61,716 bases of DNA from Oscillospiraceae bacterium (GCA_015066115.1 SVOZ01000009.1:8234-69949); one strand, 5' to 3'; shown: positions 16,902-27,159, numbered from the stretch's first letter. The notes: a model not told the origin generated them from the letters alone. Numbers and translations: made by a program.

Positions 16902-17041
16902 TCATATTAAGTTTTCAAAGCGCATTGTTATCTTACTACATTTCTTTCATAAAATCAAGTCCTTTTTACGAATTTTTATTTTTTCTTTGTATATTGTGCC
17001 CTGTTTGGGAGAAAAATTTTGTCAAAAAACACTTTTTGTTA

Positions 17042-17070
17042 TTGACAAACCAAAAAAGGCTTTATATAAT
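17042..17070 (+). promoter_or_regulatory. Promoter of yceD-rpmF
   Basis: TTGACA (17042-17047), 17 bp, TATAAT (17065-17070). The first transcribed base should be near 17077, so the transcript has a leader of about 80 bases. Confidence 0.88.
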
Positions 17071-17157
17071 AATTAAGTATGGATACTTGATATCCGAGCT
17101 TCGGCCGCATCATACTGCGGTACCCCCTAAGTATCAGCGGTATGTGAGGTGTCGTTT
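17071..17157 (+). promoter_or_regulatory. Structured leader of yceD-rpmF, candidate cis-regulatory RNA
   Basis: GATACTT (17082-17088) pairs with AAGTATC (17129-17135), closing a junction that holds CCGA-GCT-TCGG (17094-17104) and CCGCA-TCATAC-TGCGG (17105-17120). The CATAC loop bases (17111-17115) are complementary to GTATG (17140-17144), right beside the ribosome binding site GAGG (17146-17149), so a pseudoknot could block or expose it. ATACTT can also pair with an upstream AAGTAT (17075-17080). I do not recognise this as a named riboswitch or ribosomal-protein leader. Confidence 0.55.
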
Positions 17158-17655
17158 ATGAAAATCGATGTCAGGCGGTTATTTGAGCTTGAAGGCGAGC
17201 GCGAGGATTTTTCCTTTGAGCTGGATCTGTCCCAAACAGAGATCTGGAGCCACAAGCCGCTTGTAACCCCCGTCAAGATCGAAGGCTTTGTGCAAAACAG
17301 AAGTTCTATTGTAACTCTGGCATACAATGCTTCTGCCGATATGCACACCTTCTGCGACAGGTGCTTAAACGAGTTTGACAGTTCGATTAACCTCAATTTT
17401 GAGTACACTCTTGTAAAAGAGCTGCAGGACAGCGATGCGCAGGAGTACATCTTGGTTGAGGGCGACTTCCTTGATTTAGGCGAGCTTTGCGAGAGCGACG
17501 TTGTTCTGAATTTGCCACTCAAATTCCTCTGTCGTCCCGATTGCAAAGGTCTCTGCCCCGTCTGCGGTAAGAACTTAAATCTATCCGACTGCGATTGTCT
17601 TAACAGTCAGACAGACCCGAGGCTCGCGGCTTTAAAAAAGCTGCTCGAAAAATGA
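17158..17655 (+). CDS. yceD: DUF177/YceD family protein
   Basis: 165 residues. The C-terminal half has the family signature LPLKFLCRPDCKGLCPVCG followed by CDC, a cysteine cluster likely to bind zinc. In plants and E. coli relatives are linked to 23S rRNA accumulation, and in bacteria the gene is almost always directly upstream of rpmF, as here (37-bp gap). ATG 17158 is chosen over GTG 17149 because GAGG ends eight bases before it. Expression probably depends on the structured leader. Confidence 0.9.
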   Translation: MKIDVRRLFELEGEREDFSFELDLSQTEIWSHKPLVTPVKIEGFVQNRSSIVTLAYNASADMHTFCDRCLNEFDSSINLNFEYTLVKELQDSDAQEYILVEGDFLDLGELCESDVVLNLPLKFLCRPDCKGLCPVCGKNLNLSDCDCLNSQTDPRLAALKKLLEK

Positions 17656-17692
17656 TGTAATTATATTTGTATAAACTTAAGGAGGTTCCGTC

Positions 17693-17878
17693 ATGGCTGT
17701 TCCCAAGAGAAGAGTTTCAAAAGCACGTCGCGATAAAAGACGTTCAAATGTTTGGAAGCTTAAAGCTCCTGCATTTTCAAAATGCCCCCAGTGTGGTGAA
17801 CTGAAAATGCCCCATAGAGTTTGCTTAAATTGCGGTTTCTATAAGGGCAAAGAAGTCATCAAAATGGAACAAGAGTAA
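17693..17878 (+). CDS. rpmF: 50S ribosomal protein L32
   Basis: 61 residues with the L32 start [17 protein letters not shown] and two CxxC-type pairs (CPQCG and CLNCG) that bind zinc, i.e. the zinc-containing C+ paralogue. AAGGAGGT precedes the ATG. Co-transcribed with yceD and ends at a strong terminator. Confidence 0.97.
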   Translation: MAVPKRRVSKARRDKRRSNVWKLKAPAFSKCPQCGELKMPHRVCLNCGFYKGKEVIKMEQE

Positions 17879-17892
17879 TTTGGGTAAAAATG

Positions 17893-17923
17893 TAGAGGAG
17901 GAGTGATTTCCTCCTCTATTTTT
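17893..17923 (+). terminator. Terminator after rpmF
   Basis: TAGAGGAGGA pairs with TCCTCCTCTA, then TTTTTG. Very close to the next gene, whose start at 17938 follows in 15 bases, so read-through may feed it. Confidence 0.88.
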
Positions 17924-17937
17924 GTATGAGGGAAGTT

Positions 17938-19263
17938 ATGAGTGTAAGGATTTTTGATGTTGAAAAGGGAAGCTATGCCGATAAAAAAGGCATCTGCGCA
18001 GGTGACACGCTTGTTTCAATAAACGGAAACGAGATAGAGGATGTTCTTGATTTCCGTTTTTATCAGCAAAACGAGCGTGTTGTTCTTAGCGTTATAAACT
18101 CAAAGGGAAAAGCAAAAAACATCCGAATAAAAAAGGGCGAATTTGACGAGATAGGCCTTAATTTTGAAACCTATCTTATCGACAAGCAGCACTCCTGCAA
18201 AAACAAATGCATCTTCTGCTTTGTTGACCAGCTTCCAAAGGGAATGCGTCAGTCGCTTTATTTTAAGGATGACGACACCCGTCTTTCCTTCCTTTTCGGA
18301 AATTATGTTACCCTCACAAACATAACTGAGCGCGAAATTGAGCGTATTATAAAAATGCACATCAGCCCGATAAACGTTTCTGTGCACACCACAAATCCCG
18401 ACCTGCGAGTTAAAATGATGGCAAACCCCAACGCCGCAAAGGCGATGAGCATTTTAAAAAGGTTTGCCGATGCAGGAATTTCCCTTAACTGCCAGCTTGT
18501 GCTCTGCCCCTCTATTAACGACGGTGCCGAGCTTGAAAGAAGCTTAAACGATCTGTCGGCTCTTGCTCCTGCGCTTAAAAGCATTGCGCTTGTCCCCGTA
18601 GGGCTTACCAGCCACAGAGAAAACCTTTACCCCATCACACCCTACAACAAAGAGGCCGCCTGCGCCGTTATCGACACGGCAAATGAGTACGGCGAGCGGT
18701 TTTTAAAAGAAATCGGCACTCGCCTTGTCTACCCAGCCGACGAATTTTACATTAAAGCAGGCAGAAGCCTTCCTGATTATTCATATTATGAGGACTTTTG
18801 TCAGCTTGAAAACGGCGTTGGCCTTATTCGTTCTATGGAAAACGACATAAGTCTCTGCCTCTCAGATGCAGAGAAAAACGGCACTGCCCTTTCGCTTACT
18901 ATTGCAACAGGCGTTGATGCCGCCCCTTTTGTAAAAGAGCAGGCAGAAAGGCTTAAAAGCGTGTTTTCTAATCTTGACATCACGGTTTACGCCGTTGAGA
19001 ACGACTTTTTCGGGCATACTATCACTGTTGCCGGTCTGCTTACTGCAGGCGACATAATAAATCAGCTTAAAGAAAAGCCCTTAGGCGACGTACTTATTTT
19101 GCCCGATGTAATGCTGCGGCACGGCACCGACAAATTTTTAGACGATCTTACAGTTAAGGACATCGAAAGCGCCCTTAATCTGCCCGTTATCATTTCAAAG
19201 GCAGACGGCGAGGGACTTTTTGAAACAGTTTCTTCATTACTTATAAACAAAAAGGAGGGATAG
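17938..19263 (+). CDS. DUF512 protein with PDZ and radical-SAM-like domains
   Basis: 441 residues. A PDZ-like N-terminus (ADKKGICAGDTLVSINGNEI) is followed by the radical SAM-type motif CKNKCIFCFVDQLPKGMR and the DUF512 C-terminal domain. This domain order is conserved in Clostridia beside der and plsY, as here; function is unknown. ATG 17938 with AGGGA five bases upstream is preferred to ATG 17926, which sits in the tail of the terminator. The stop is followed two bases later by der. Confidence 0.88.
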   Translation: MSVRIFDVEKGSYADKKGICAGDTLVSINGNEIEDVLDFRFYQQNERVVLSVINSKGKAKNIRIKKGEFDEIGLNFETYLIDKQHSCKNKCIFCFVDQLPKGMRQSLYFKDDDTRLSFLFGNYVTLTNITEREIERIIKMHISPINVSVHTTNPDLRVKMMANPNAAKAMSILKRFADAGISLNCQLVLCPSINDGAELERSLNDLSALAPALKSIALVPVGLTSHRENLYPITPYNKEAACAVIDTANEYGERFLKEIGTRLVYPADEFYIKAGRSLPDYSYYEDFCQLENGVGLIRSMENDISLCLSDAEKNGTALSLTIATGVDAAPFVKEQAERLKSVFSNLDITVYAVENDFFGHTITVAGLLTAGDIINQLKEKPLGDVLILPDVMLRHGTDKFLDDLTVKDIESALNLPVIISKADGEGLFETVSSLLINKKEG

Positions 19264-19265
19264 AC

Positions 19266-20588
19266 TTGGCATTACCTATCATTGCAGTTGTTGGCCGACC
19301 CAATGTTGGCAAATCGACGCTTTTTAACAAGCTTGTGGGAAAGCGACTTTCAATAGTTGAGGACACTCCCGGAGTTACTCGCGACCGAATTTATGCCAAG
19401 GTTGAATGGCAAAACCGATTTGCCACCCTTATTGACACAGGCGGCATCGAGATGTTTACAAACGATGTTATTCTCTCTCAGATGCGCCGCCAGGCTGAAA
19501 TAGCAATTGAAAGCGCAGATGTTATATTGTTTGTTGTTGAATTAAACGCGGGCATCACCGCTGCAGACAGCGAGATTGCATCTATGCTCAAAAAGAGCGG
19601 AAAGCCTGTTGTGCTTTGTGTAAACAAGTGCGACACCATCGGCGAGCCGCCCCTTGCATTTTACGAATTTTACAACCTCTGTTTAGGCGATCCTATGCCG
19701 GTTTCCTCAATTCACGGACACGGCACAGGCGACCTTTTGGACAAGGTTTTTGGTGAGCTTCCCGAAATTGAGGAAGAGGACTATCCCGAAGACTACATTA
19801 AGGTTGCCGTTATCGGCAAGCCCAATGTTGGCAAATCAAGCTTAGTCAACCGCCTTGCAGGCGAAGAAAGGGTAATAGTTTCTGACATTGCAGGAACGAC
19901 ACGCGACGCCGTTGACACCGTTGTTGAAAACGAATACGGAAAGTTTGTTTTTATAGACACAGCGGGAATACGCCGTCAGAAAAAGGTTGACGAGGCTATC
20001 GAAAAATACAGCGTTCTGCGCTCGTATATGGCGGTTGAGCGCGCCGACGTTTGCATAATTATGATTGACGGCACCGAAGGCTTTACCGAACAGGACTCCA
20101 AGGTTGCAGGCTATGCTCATCAGGAAGGAAAGGCCTGTATTATTGCCGTTAACAAATGGGACGCCGTTGAAAAGGACGACAAGACCATGCGTCAATATGA
20201 AAAAGACCTTGAGATCGACTTTTCCTTTATGCCTTACGCTCCGTTTATGTTTATCTCGGCAAAAACGGGCCAAAGAGTTTCAAAGCTTTACGAAATGATA
20301 ACCTATGTCCGCGAGCAGAACTGCCGCAGAATCTCAACAGGTCTTTTAAACGATATGCTCGCCGAAGCGACCGCAAAGGTTCAGCCCCCCTCCGACAAGG
20401 GCAAGCGGCTTAAAATTTTCTACATTACGCAGGCATCTGTCTGCCCGCCCACCTTTGTTTGCTTTGTAAACAGCAACGAGCTTTTCCATTTTTCCTATCA
20501 GAGATACATCGAAAATCAGATACGAAGCACTTTCGGGCTTGAAGGTACTCCGATCAAGATAATCTCCCGCGAACGCGGTGATAAATAA
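19266..20588 (+). CDS. der: Ribosome biogenesis GTPase Der (EngA)
   Basis: 440 residues with two tandem G domains and a C-terminal KH-like domain. G1 motifs are GRPNVGKST (near 9-17) and GKPNVGKSS (near 183); DTPG/DTAG, NKCD and NKWD are all present. Der binds the 50S subunit and is essential for its maturation. It begins with TTG at 19266 after AAAGGAGGG. It is in an operon with the DUF512 gene and plsY. Confidence 0.97.
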   Translation: MALPIIAVVGRPNVGKSTLFNKLVGKRLSIVEDTPGVTRDRIYAKVEWQNRFATLIDTGGIEMFTNDVILSQMRRQAEIAIESADVILFVVELNAGITAADSEIASMLKKSGKPVVLCVNKCDTIGEPPLAFYEFYNLCLGDPMPVSSIHGHGTGDLLDKVFGELPEIEEEDYPEDYIKVAVIGKPNVGKSSLVNRLAGEERVIVSDIAGTTRDAVDTVVENEYGKFVFIDTAGIRRQKKVDEAIEKYSVLRSYMAVERADVCIIMIDGTEGFTEQDSKVAGYAHQEGKACIIAVNKWDAVEKDDKTMRQYEKDLEIDFSFMPYAPFMFISAKTGQRVSKLYEMITYVREQNCRRISTGLLNDMLAEATAKVQPPSDKGKRLKIFYITQASVCPPTFVCFVNSNELFHFSYQRYIENQIRSTFGLEGTPIKIISRERGDK

Positions 20589-20612
20589 TAGCTTTAAATC
20601 GGAGGTTATAAT

Positions 20613-21311
20613 ATGAATGATTCATTGACCGTTATTTTATATGCCGTTATCTGTGCGGCAATTTCTTATTTGCTTGGAAGCATCAGCTTTGCCGTTATCT
20701 TCAGTAAATTATTTGCAAAAATGGATGTTCGCGACAGCGGAAGCGGAAACGCCGGAATGACCAATGTTTTAAGAACCGTTGGAAAGCTGCCTGCTGTTTT
20801 AACCCTTGTTTGCGATCTTTCAAAGGCCGTCGTGGCGATTAAAGTTTCCGAGCTTATCTTTGCATCACTTCCCTTTACTGAGGTTGCGCGAGTCGGCGCT
20901 TATGTAGGTGGCATCTTTGTTGTTCTCGGGCATATCTTCCCTGTTTTTTTTAACTTCAGAGGCGGCAAAGGAGTTCTCACCTGCGCAGGAGTTTTCTTGG
21001 TGCTTGACTGGCAGCTTTGCCTTATCAGTATCGCAATTTTTATCGTTATAGCACTTTGCACAGGATATGTTTCTCTCGGCTCGATTCTTGCCATGGCATC
21101 TGCTCCCGTTCTCACATTTATTGTGGGCTTTACCCTCAGGGCAGACACGCTTTTGCCGAGAACGGTTATCTGGCAGACGGTTTTTCTCATCGTCTTGGCA
21201 GGAACCTCGATCTTTATGCACCGCGAGAATATAAAGCGGCTTTTAAATGGAACCGAGAACTGCTTTAAAAAGAAAAAAAACGATAAAAACCCAAATTCCG
21301 ACAATAAATAA
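20613..21311 (+). CDS. plsY: Acyl-phosphate:glycerol-3-phosphate acyltransferase
   Basis: 232 residues, membrane-embedded. Signature segments YLLGSISFAVIFSKL, DSGSGNAGMTNVLR and NFRGGKGV are those of PlsY, which acylates glycerol-3-phosphate with acyl phosphate in the first membrane step of phospholipid synthesis. The C-terminus is unusually Lys/Asn-rich. 24 bp after der, same operon. Confidence 0.95.
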   Translation: MNDSLTVILYAVICAAISYLLGSISFAVIFSKLFAKMDVRDSGSGNAGMTNVLRTVGKLPAVLTLVCDLSKAVVAIKVSELIFASLPFTEVARVGAYVGGIFVVLGHIFPVFFNFRGGKGVLTCAGVFLVLDWQLCLISIAIFIVIALCTGYVSLGSILAMASAPVLTFIVGFTLRADTLLPRTVIWQTVFLIVLAGTSIFMHRENIKRLLNGTENCFKKKKNDKNPNSDNK

Positions 21312-21384
21312 CAGTTTTTAAGGGCAGGGCGCTTTTGTGCTCTGCTCAATTTATTTCAGCATTGTAAAATATACTCAAATTTCC

Positions 21385-21413
21385 TTTACAAAACGGGGCA
21401 GTTTTGATATAAT
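21385..21413 (+). promoter_or_regulatory. Promoter of the lipoprotein-secA unit
   Basis: TTTACA (21385-21390), 17 bp, TATAAT (21408-21413), 60 bp before the start codon at 21474. Confidence 0.8.
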
Positions 21414-21473
21414 ATTTTTTATGAACATAATGCGGCAGTTTGCCGATTAAGTAAAACAGAACGGAGCAAAATT

Positions 21474-22568
21474 ATGAAAAAGTTTTCTTTTTTAAGCAAA
21501 ATTTTAGCAGCAGCACTTTCGGTTATGATGGTTTTATGCACCACCTCCTGCTCGGACACCACCTGGGTCTTCTCGGCAGGCGATGACACCGTTTCTTCGG
21601 GCGTATATCTCGGCTATCTTGTCGACTCTTACTATGTCGCCGCCAACTCGGTTACAAACATGCAGGTAGACCTCTTTTCGCAGAAAATAGGCGATGTCAA
21701 GGTTGCCGATTACATCAAGGATGCCGCTTTACAGAGCAGCAAAAAACACATTGTTATAAACCGTCTTTTTGACGAGTACAAGCTCTCCTTTACAGACGAT
21801 GAAGCTAAAGAATTTGAAGACAACTTTGCATCGATCTGGCAAAATGTTTCTTCCCTCTATGAAGAAAACGGTTGCGGTAAAAACTCGCTTAGACAAATAA
21901 TGCTCACCGACGACAACAAATATCAGAAAATTTTTGAGTACTATTACAGCGAGGACGGAAAAGATCCGGTTTCTGAAAGCGACCGCAAGGAATACTTTAA
22001 CAAAAACTATGCAAAAATAAAGTACATCAGCGTAAACTATTCAAATCACTTCAGCGGAGTTGACACCGCCTCAGATGCAACCGATGCTCAGAAAAAAGAG
22101 CTCGAAAAGATTGCAAACGACTATCTCGAGCAGCTTAAAAAGGGCGAGAATATAGACAAGCTTATAAACGCTGAAAATTCGGCCGCCGAAAAGCTTAATG
22201 CCGACGAGGACGAAACCAAAACCGAAGACGAGGACAAGGACGAGGCCGACGAAAAGGTAAACTACACCTTCCTTGAAAAAGACACCTCTGACGATCCTGC
22301 AGACTTTAACAAGGAGATCTTCGCCGCAAAGACAGGCGTTCCCACAAAGATCGCCAACAGCAGCTACGGCTACTATGTTTTCATCCGTTACGAGACCGAT
22401 GCAGACGGTGAGGACTACACCGAGCGCGCAGAGGGCGTTCTCTCTTCGATGAAATCTGAGGCTTTTGCTGAGATCATCGAAAAAGAAGTTAAAAACATAA
22501 AGGTGACCCAAAATACTGCCGCTGTTAAGAGATACAAGCCGCAGAATATTGACTTTAACATTGGATAA
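21474..22568 (+). CDS. Foldase-like lipoprotein (SurA/PrsA-related)
   Basis: 364 residues. A lipoprotein signal ends in LCTTSC, so Cys27 should be lipidated and the protein anchored outside the membrane. A helical SurA_N-like region follows. The segment [16 protein letters not shown]...[11 protein letters not shown] resembles the end of a parvulin domain, but the parvulin core is interrupted by a very acidic insert (about residues 238-262) and looks degenerate. It probably chaperones exported proteins. It is directly upstream of secA (20 bp), which fits a secretion role. Confidence 0.75.
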   Translation: MKKFSFLSKILAAALSVMMVLCTTSCSDTTWVFSAGDDTVSSGVYLGYLVDSYYVAANSVTNMQVDLFSQKIGDVKVADYIKDAALQSSKKHIVINRLFDEYKLSFTDDEAKEFEDNFASIWQNVSSLYEENGCGKNSLRQIMLTDDNKYQKIFEYYYSEDGKDPVSESDRKEYFNKNYAKIKYISVNYSNHFSGVDTASDATDAQKKELEKIANDYLEQLKKGENIDKLINAENSAAEKLNADEDETKTEDEDKDEADEKVNYTFLEKDTSDDPADFNKEIFAAKTGVPTKIANSSYGYYVFIRYETDADGEDYTERAEGVLSSMKSEAFAEIIEKEVKNIKVTQNTAAVKRYKPQNIDFNIG

Positions 22569-22588
22569 TCCGAAAAGGAGATTATTTT

Positions 22589-25339
22589 ATGGGATTTTTG
22601 GACAGCTTGTTCGGAAGCTACAGTTCAAGAGAACTTAAGCGCATCCGGCCTATAATGGAGCGTGTCTGCTCGCTTGAGGAAAAATACCAGGCGATGACAG
22701 ACGCCGAGCTTACCTCAACAACTCAAAAACTCAAAGACCGCCTTAAAGATGGCGAGAGCACCGACGATATTCTTCCCGACGCATTTGCCGCCTGCCGCGA
22801 GGCCGCTTGGAGAGTGCTTGGAATGAAGCATTACCCCGTTCAGATAATCGGCGGTATCGTTCTGCATCAGGGCAGAATTGCCGAGATGCGCACCGGTGAG
22901 GGTAAAACCCTTGTGGCAACCCTGCCTGCCTATCTTAATGCCCTTACAGGCAACGGCGTTCACATCGTAACCGTTAACGATTACCTTGCAAGGCGTGACT
23001 CTGAATGGATGGGCAAGATCTTTCGTTTTATGGGTCTTTCGGTCGGTCTTATCGTTCACGGCCTTAATAACGACGAAAGACGCGCCGCTTATAATGCCGA
23101 CATTACCTACGGTACCAACAATGAGTTCGGCTTTGACTACCTCAGAGATAATATGGTAATTTACAAGGACCAGAAGGTTCAGCGTCCCTTTAACTTTGCC
23201 GTTGTTGACGAGGTTGACTCTATTCTTATCGACGAAGCAAGAACTCCGCTTATCATTTCGGGACAGGGCGACAAGTCTACTGACCTTTATCAGACCGCCG
23301 ATGTTTTTGCAAAAAGGCTTAAACGCACCCTTGTAAAAGAGCTTGACGACACCCAGAGTGACGAGGAGATCGAAGGCGATTATATCGTTGACGAAAAGGC
23401 TCGCACCGCGACCCTTACTACATCGGGAATTTCCAAGGCAGAGGCATTTTTTAATGTCGAAAACCTTATGGATGCCGACAACCTTACGCTTTTACATCAC
23501 ATAAATCAGGCAATTCGTGCAAACGGCGTTATGAAGTGCGATGTTGACTATGTTGTGCGCGACGGCGAGGTAATTATAGTTGACGAGTTTACAGGCCGTC
23601 TTATGCTCGGCCGCCGCTATAATGAGGGACTTCACCAGGCGATAGAGGCAAAAGAGGGCGTTAAGGTTGAGCGCGAGTCCAAGACACTTGCCACCATCAC
23701 CTTCCAGAACTATTTCCGTCTTTATAAAAAGCTTTCGGGCATGACAGGTACTGCGCTTACAGAGGAAAACGAGTTTCGTGAGATATATAATCTCGATGTT
23801 ATCGAAATCCCCACAAACAAGCCCAATGTGCGTGTTGACCATTCCGATGTTGTTTACAAAACAGAAAAGGCAAAGTTTGCCGCAGTTATAAACCAGATAG
23901 TCGAGTGCCACGAGAAAGGCCAGCCCGTTCTTGTTGGTACAATCTCGATTGAAAAATCCGAGCATCTTTCCTCGCTTCTTCGCCGCAAGGGCATAAAGCA
24001 CGAGGTGCTCAACGCAAAATATCACGATAAAGAAGCCGAGATAGTTGCTCAGGCAGGTAAATTCGGCGCCGTTACTATCGCCACCAATATGGCAGGCCGT
24101 GGTACAGACATTGTGCTGGGCGGTAATGCAGAGTATCTTGCCAAGGCAGAGATGCGCAGAATGGGCATTCCCGAAGAGCTTATAATCGAGGCCACCGGCT
24201 TTAACGAAACCGACAACGAGGATATTCTCGGCGCAAGGGAAACCTTCCGCACACTTATTGACAAGTACAAGCTCACCATTTCAGAAGAGGCTGAAAAGGT
24301 TAAAGAGGCCGGAGGACTTTTTATTCTCGGAACTGAAAGACACGAATCGCGAAGGATTGACAATCAGCTTCGCGGCCGTGCAGGACGTCAGGGCGACCCC
24401 GGTTCTACCCGCTTCTACCTCTCGCTTGAAGATGACCTTATGCGTCTTTTCGGCGGCGACAGAATTGATGCCATCATGAATGCCTTTAAGCTTGACGAGG
24501 ACATTCCCATTGAAAACAGGATGCTCTCCAATGTTATCGAAAGCTCACAAAGAAGGGTTGAGGGCAGAAACTTCTCAATCCGTAAAAACGTGCTCAACTT
24601 TGACGATGTTATGAGCCGTCAGCGCGAAATCATTTACGACCAGCGCTCCAAGGTTCTTGAGGGCGAAAACCTGCGCGACAGCATTGTCGGAATGATCAAA
24701 GAGTCGATTTTGGGCAACGTTGACACATTCCTTGCCGACAGCGAAATTCACGACAACTGGAATCTCGACGGCCTGCGCGACTATTACAGAGGCTTCCTCA
24801 CCACCGATGACGACCTTAGGTTTGACGCAAGAGAGCTTGGCGACACCTCTAAAGAAGACGTTTTCAATATGCTCTTTGAGCGGGCAATCAAGCTTTACGA
24901 CGAGCGCGAGGAGCTTATCGGAAGCGAGCTTATGCGCGAGCTTGAAAGGGTTATTATGCTCAGAACGGTTGACTCAAAGTGGATGAACCACATTGATGAT
25001 ATGGAAGAGCTCAAACGTGGCATTCATCTGCGTTCCTACGGTCAGCACGACCCCGTTGTTGAGTATCGCAGAGAAGGCTTTGATATGTTCGATGCTATGA
25101 TCGCGGCAATTCGCGAGGATACCTCGCGACTTGTGCTCACAGTTCAGATAAAACAAAACGAGAGCTTAGAGCGCGAGCAGGTTGCCAAGCCGACAACCGC
25201 TATTCACGGCGAGAGCGACGGCACCGTTAAAAAGCGTCCTGTGCGCAATGTTCGCAAGATAGGCAGAAACGATCCCTGTCCCTGCGGAAGCGGAAAGAAA
25301 TACAAAAACTGTTGTCTTGGAAAAGAAGGCCAGAACTAA
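22589..25339 (+). CDS. secA: Protein translocase ATPase SecA
   Basis: 916 residues. The motor has Walker A RTGEGKT (101-107), Walker B in [17 protein letters not shown], helicase motifs ([12 protein letters not shown]) and [12 protein letters not shown]. The C-terminus has the zinc SEC-C motif [15 protein letters not shown]. SecA drives pre-proteins through SecYEG. It follows the foldase-like lipoprotein in the same unit and ends at a terminator. Confidence 0.98.
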   Translation: MGFLDSLFGSYSSRELKRIRPIMERVCSLEEKYQAMTDAELTSTTQKLKDRLKDGESTDDILPDAFAACREAAWRVLGMKHYPVQIIGGIVLHQGRIAEMRTGEGKTLVATLPAYLNALTGNGVHIVTVNDYLARRDSEWMGKIFRFMGLSVGLIVHGLNNDERRAAYNADITYGTNNEFGFDYLRDNMVIYKDQKVQRPFNFAVVDEVDSILIDEARTPLIISGQGDKSTDLYQTADVFAKRLKRTLVKELDDTQSDEEIEGDYIVDEKARTATLTTSGISKAEAFFNVENLMDADNLTLLHHINQAIRANGVMKCDVDYVVRDGEVIIVDEFTGRLMLGRRYNEGLHQAIEAKEGVKVERESKTLATITFQNYFRLYKKLSGMTGTALTEENEFREIYNLDVIEIPTNKPNVRVDHSDVVYKTEKAKFAAVINQIVECHEKGQPVLVGTISIEKSEHLSSLLRRKGIKHEVLNAKYHDKEAEIVAQAGKFGAVTIATNMAGRGTDIVLGGNAEYLAKAEMRRMGIPEELIIEATGFNETDNEDILGARETFRTLIDKYKLTISEEAEKVKEAGGLFILGTERHESRRIDNQLRGRAGRQGDPGSTRFYLSLEDDLMRLFGGDRIDAIMNAFKLDEDIPIENRMLSNVIESSQRRVEGRNFSIRKNVLNFDDVMSRQREIIYDQRSKVLEGENLRDSIVGMIKESILGNVDTFLADSEIHDNWNLDGLRDYYRGFLTTDDDLRFDARELGDTSKEDVFNMLFERAIKLYDEREELIGSELMRELERVIMLRTVDSKWMNHIDDMEELKRGIHLRSYGQHDPVVEYRREGFDMFDAMIAAIREDTSRLVLTVQIKQNESLEREQVAKPTTAIHGESDGTVKKRPVRNVRKIGRNDPCPCGSGKKYKNCCLGKEGQN

Positions 25340-25344
25340 ATTTG

Positions 25345-25375
25345 ACAGCCCCTTAATAAAAGGGGCTGTTTTTTA
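25345..25375 (+). terminator. Terminator after secA
   Basis: AGCCCCTT/AAGGGGCT hairpin followed by TGTTTTTTATTTTT. Confidence 0.9.
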
Positions 25376-25383
25376 TTTTTTAT

Positions 25384-25413
25384 GTCATATTCCTCAATTT
25401 GTCCTCATAACAT
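25384..25413 (+). promoter_or_regulatory. Candidate sigma-E-type sporulation promoter for spoIVA
   Basis: GTCATATT (25384-25391), 14-bp spacer, CATAACAT (25406-25413). This is close to the mother-cell sigma-E pattern (ATATT and CATACANT). spoIVA is a sigma-E gene in Bacillus subtilis. No good vegetative promoter is visible here. Confidence 0.45.
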
Positions 25414-25445
25414 ATACAAACGAATGTGTGGACGGAGGAAGAGTA

Positions 25446-26924
25446 ATGACAAACAGCAGTATATATAAGGATATTGCCACCCGCACAGGCGGCGATATTT
25501 ACATCGGTGTGGTAGGTCCTGTCAGGACGGGAAAATCCACCCTGATAAAGCGGTTTATGGAAACCTTAGTTGTGCCCAATATAGAAAGCAAATTCTCGCG
25601 TGACAGAGCAACCGACGAGCTGCCGCAGGCTTCGGCAGGGCGCACCATTATGACGACCGAACCCAAATTTATTCCCGAGGATGCCGCAAAGATCACCCTT
25701 GACCACGGCGCCTCCCTCAACGTCAGAATGATAGATTGTGTCGGATATATCGTTCCAAGCTCGCTCGGTTACATTGAGGATGAACAGCCGAGGATGGTTA
25801 TGACCCCTTGGTTTGACAGCGCCGTTCCCTTTAATATGGCGGCAGAAATCGGCACTCAAAAGGTTATAAACGAGCATTCGACCATAGGCCTTGTTGTTTC
25901 CACCGACGGCTCTTTTTCCGAAATTCCGCGAGAGGAATATGCCGAGGTTGAGGCGCGGGTGATTAGCGAGCTTAAGGAGATAAACAAGCCGTTTGTTGTG
26001 CTTTTAAACAGCGCGCATCCAAACAGCGAGCAAACTCAGGCGCTTGCCTTGGAGTTGTCTGAAAAGTACGGCGTGTCGGTTATGCCTGTAAGCTGTAACG
26101 AGCTTGACGAGGATGACATCAAAAACATTCTCTCGCAGATACTTTTTGAGTTCCCTGTTAAAGAAATAAAGCTTCAGATGCCGCTCTGGATAAATTCTCT
26201 GCCGAGCGACCACCCCATTAAAAAAGCGGTTTTTGAAAAAATCTGCGAGGCGGCTGACGAGATTGAAAAGATCTCTGACATAGAGGGCGCGATGGACTGC
26301 CTTTCGGACTGCGAGTACATAAACACCGCCCGCGTTTCCTCAATTGATTTAGGACGCGGCAGTGCTATTGTTTCGGCAGATATATGTTCCGAGCTGTTCT
26401 TTAAAATTCTCGGCGAAATTTCGGGCCTTGACATCAGCGATGAGGGCGACCTTTTATCTCAGATGATCTCGCTTGCCAAAATAAAGCGCGAATACGACAA
26501 GATAAAGCCTGCGCTTGACGAAGTTAACGCCACAGGCTACGGCATTGTAATGCCGCAGATAGACGAACTCACCCTTTCAGAGCCCGAAATCGTGCGCCAA
26601 GGCGGAAAGTACGGCGTGCGCCTTTCGGCATCCGCTCCGTCAATTCATCTTATGCGCGCCGACATCAACGCAGAGGTTTCACCAATCGTGGGAAGCGAAA
26701 AGCAGAGCGAGGAGCTTGTTATGTATCTGCTCAAAGAGTTCGAGGAAAACCCCAAGGACATCTGGAAATCTAACATTTTCGGAAAATCTCTGCATGAGCT
26801 TATTAACGAAGGCCTGCACAACAAGCTCTACCGAATGCCAACCGATGCAAGACTAAAGCTTCAGGAAACCATCGAGCGCATCATAAACGAAGGCTGCGGC
26901 GGCCTTATCTGCATAATTTTATAA
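25446..26924 (+). CDS. spoIVA: Spore coat morphogenetic ATPase SpoIVA
   Basis: 492 residues, the same length as the B. subtilis protein. Walker A is GPVRTGKST (24-32), with Walker B-like MIDCVGYIVP. SpoIVA polymerises with ATP hydrolysis on the forespore surface to make the coat basement layer. It therefore marks the organism as a spore-former or a recent descendant. ATG 25446 after GGAGGAAGAG replaces a longer frame that overlaps secA and its terminator. Transcribed alone. Confidence 0.96.
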   Translation: MTNSSIYKDIATRTGGDIYIGVVGPVRTGKSTLIKRFMETLVVPNIESKFSRDRATDELPQASAGRTIMTTEPKFIPEDAAKITLDHGASLNVRMIDCVGYIVPSSLGYIEDEQPRMVMTPWFDSAVPFNMAAEIGTQKVINEHSTIGLVVSTDGSFSEIPREEYAEVEARVISELKEINKPFVVLLNSAHPNSEQTQALALELSEKYGVSVMPVSCNELDEDDIKNILSQILFEFPVKEIKLQMPLWINSLPSDHPIKKAVFEKICEAADEIEKISDIEGAMDCLSDCEYINTARVSSIDLGRGSAIVSADICSELFFKILGEISGLDISDEGDLLSQMISLAKIKREYDKIKPALDEVNATGYGIVMPQIDELTLSEPEIVRQGGKYGVRLSASAPSIHLMRADINAEVSPIVGSEKQSEELVMYLLKEFEENPKDIWKSNIFGKSLHELINEGLHNKLYRMPTDARLKLQETIERIINEGCGGLICIIL

Positions 26925-26932
26925 CAAAGCAC

Positions 26933-26964
26933 AAAGCCCAACAGACTAAGCTGTTGGGCTTTTT
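26933..26964 (+). terminator. Terminator after spoIVA
   Basis: AAAGCCCAACAG/CTGTTGGGCTTTTT, a strong hairpin with a T run. Confidence 0.92.
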
Positions 26965-27012
26965 GTTGTAATTGCAGTGTAGTTTTTGCTTCTGATTGGG
27001 ACAGCGACTCAC

Positions 27013-27078
27013 AGGAGCTGGTGTTCGAGCCCCACACAACGAGAAAAGAGGAGCACCCCTTTGGGTGCTCCTCCTTTT
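27013..27078 (+). other. tRNA-tail-like sequence followed by a terminator
   Basis: GGTGTTCGAGCCCC (27020-27033) looks like a tRNA T arm and is followed by AGAAAAGAG and a strong hairpin AGGAGCACCC/GGGTGCTCCT (27049-27072) with CCTTTT. No matching tRNA body exists upstream. A similar string (30260-30273, then AAGAAAAGAG) lies at the other end of the three-gene islet. It may be a tRNA remnant or an attachment-like site. Confidence 0.4.
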
Positions 27079-27159
27079 AAAAAGGTTGTACTAATTAGTT
27101 GCTACTATTTGTTTTTAGATATTTGTTTAATACCTTTATATTTTAGCTATTACAGGCCA

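Noticed and set aside
17071..17157. Assignment of the yceD leader to a known riboswitch class
   Set aside because: I compared it by eye with preQ1, c-di-GMP, SAM, fluoride and glycine aptamers and saw no matching core.
25317..25445. Longer spoIVA start overlapping secA
   Set aside because: The added residues would be read from the secA tail and its terminator. GGAGGAAGAG before ATG 25446 and the 492-aa match to known SpoIVA length settle the start.
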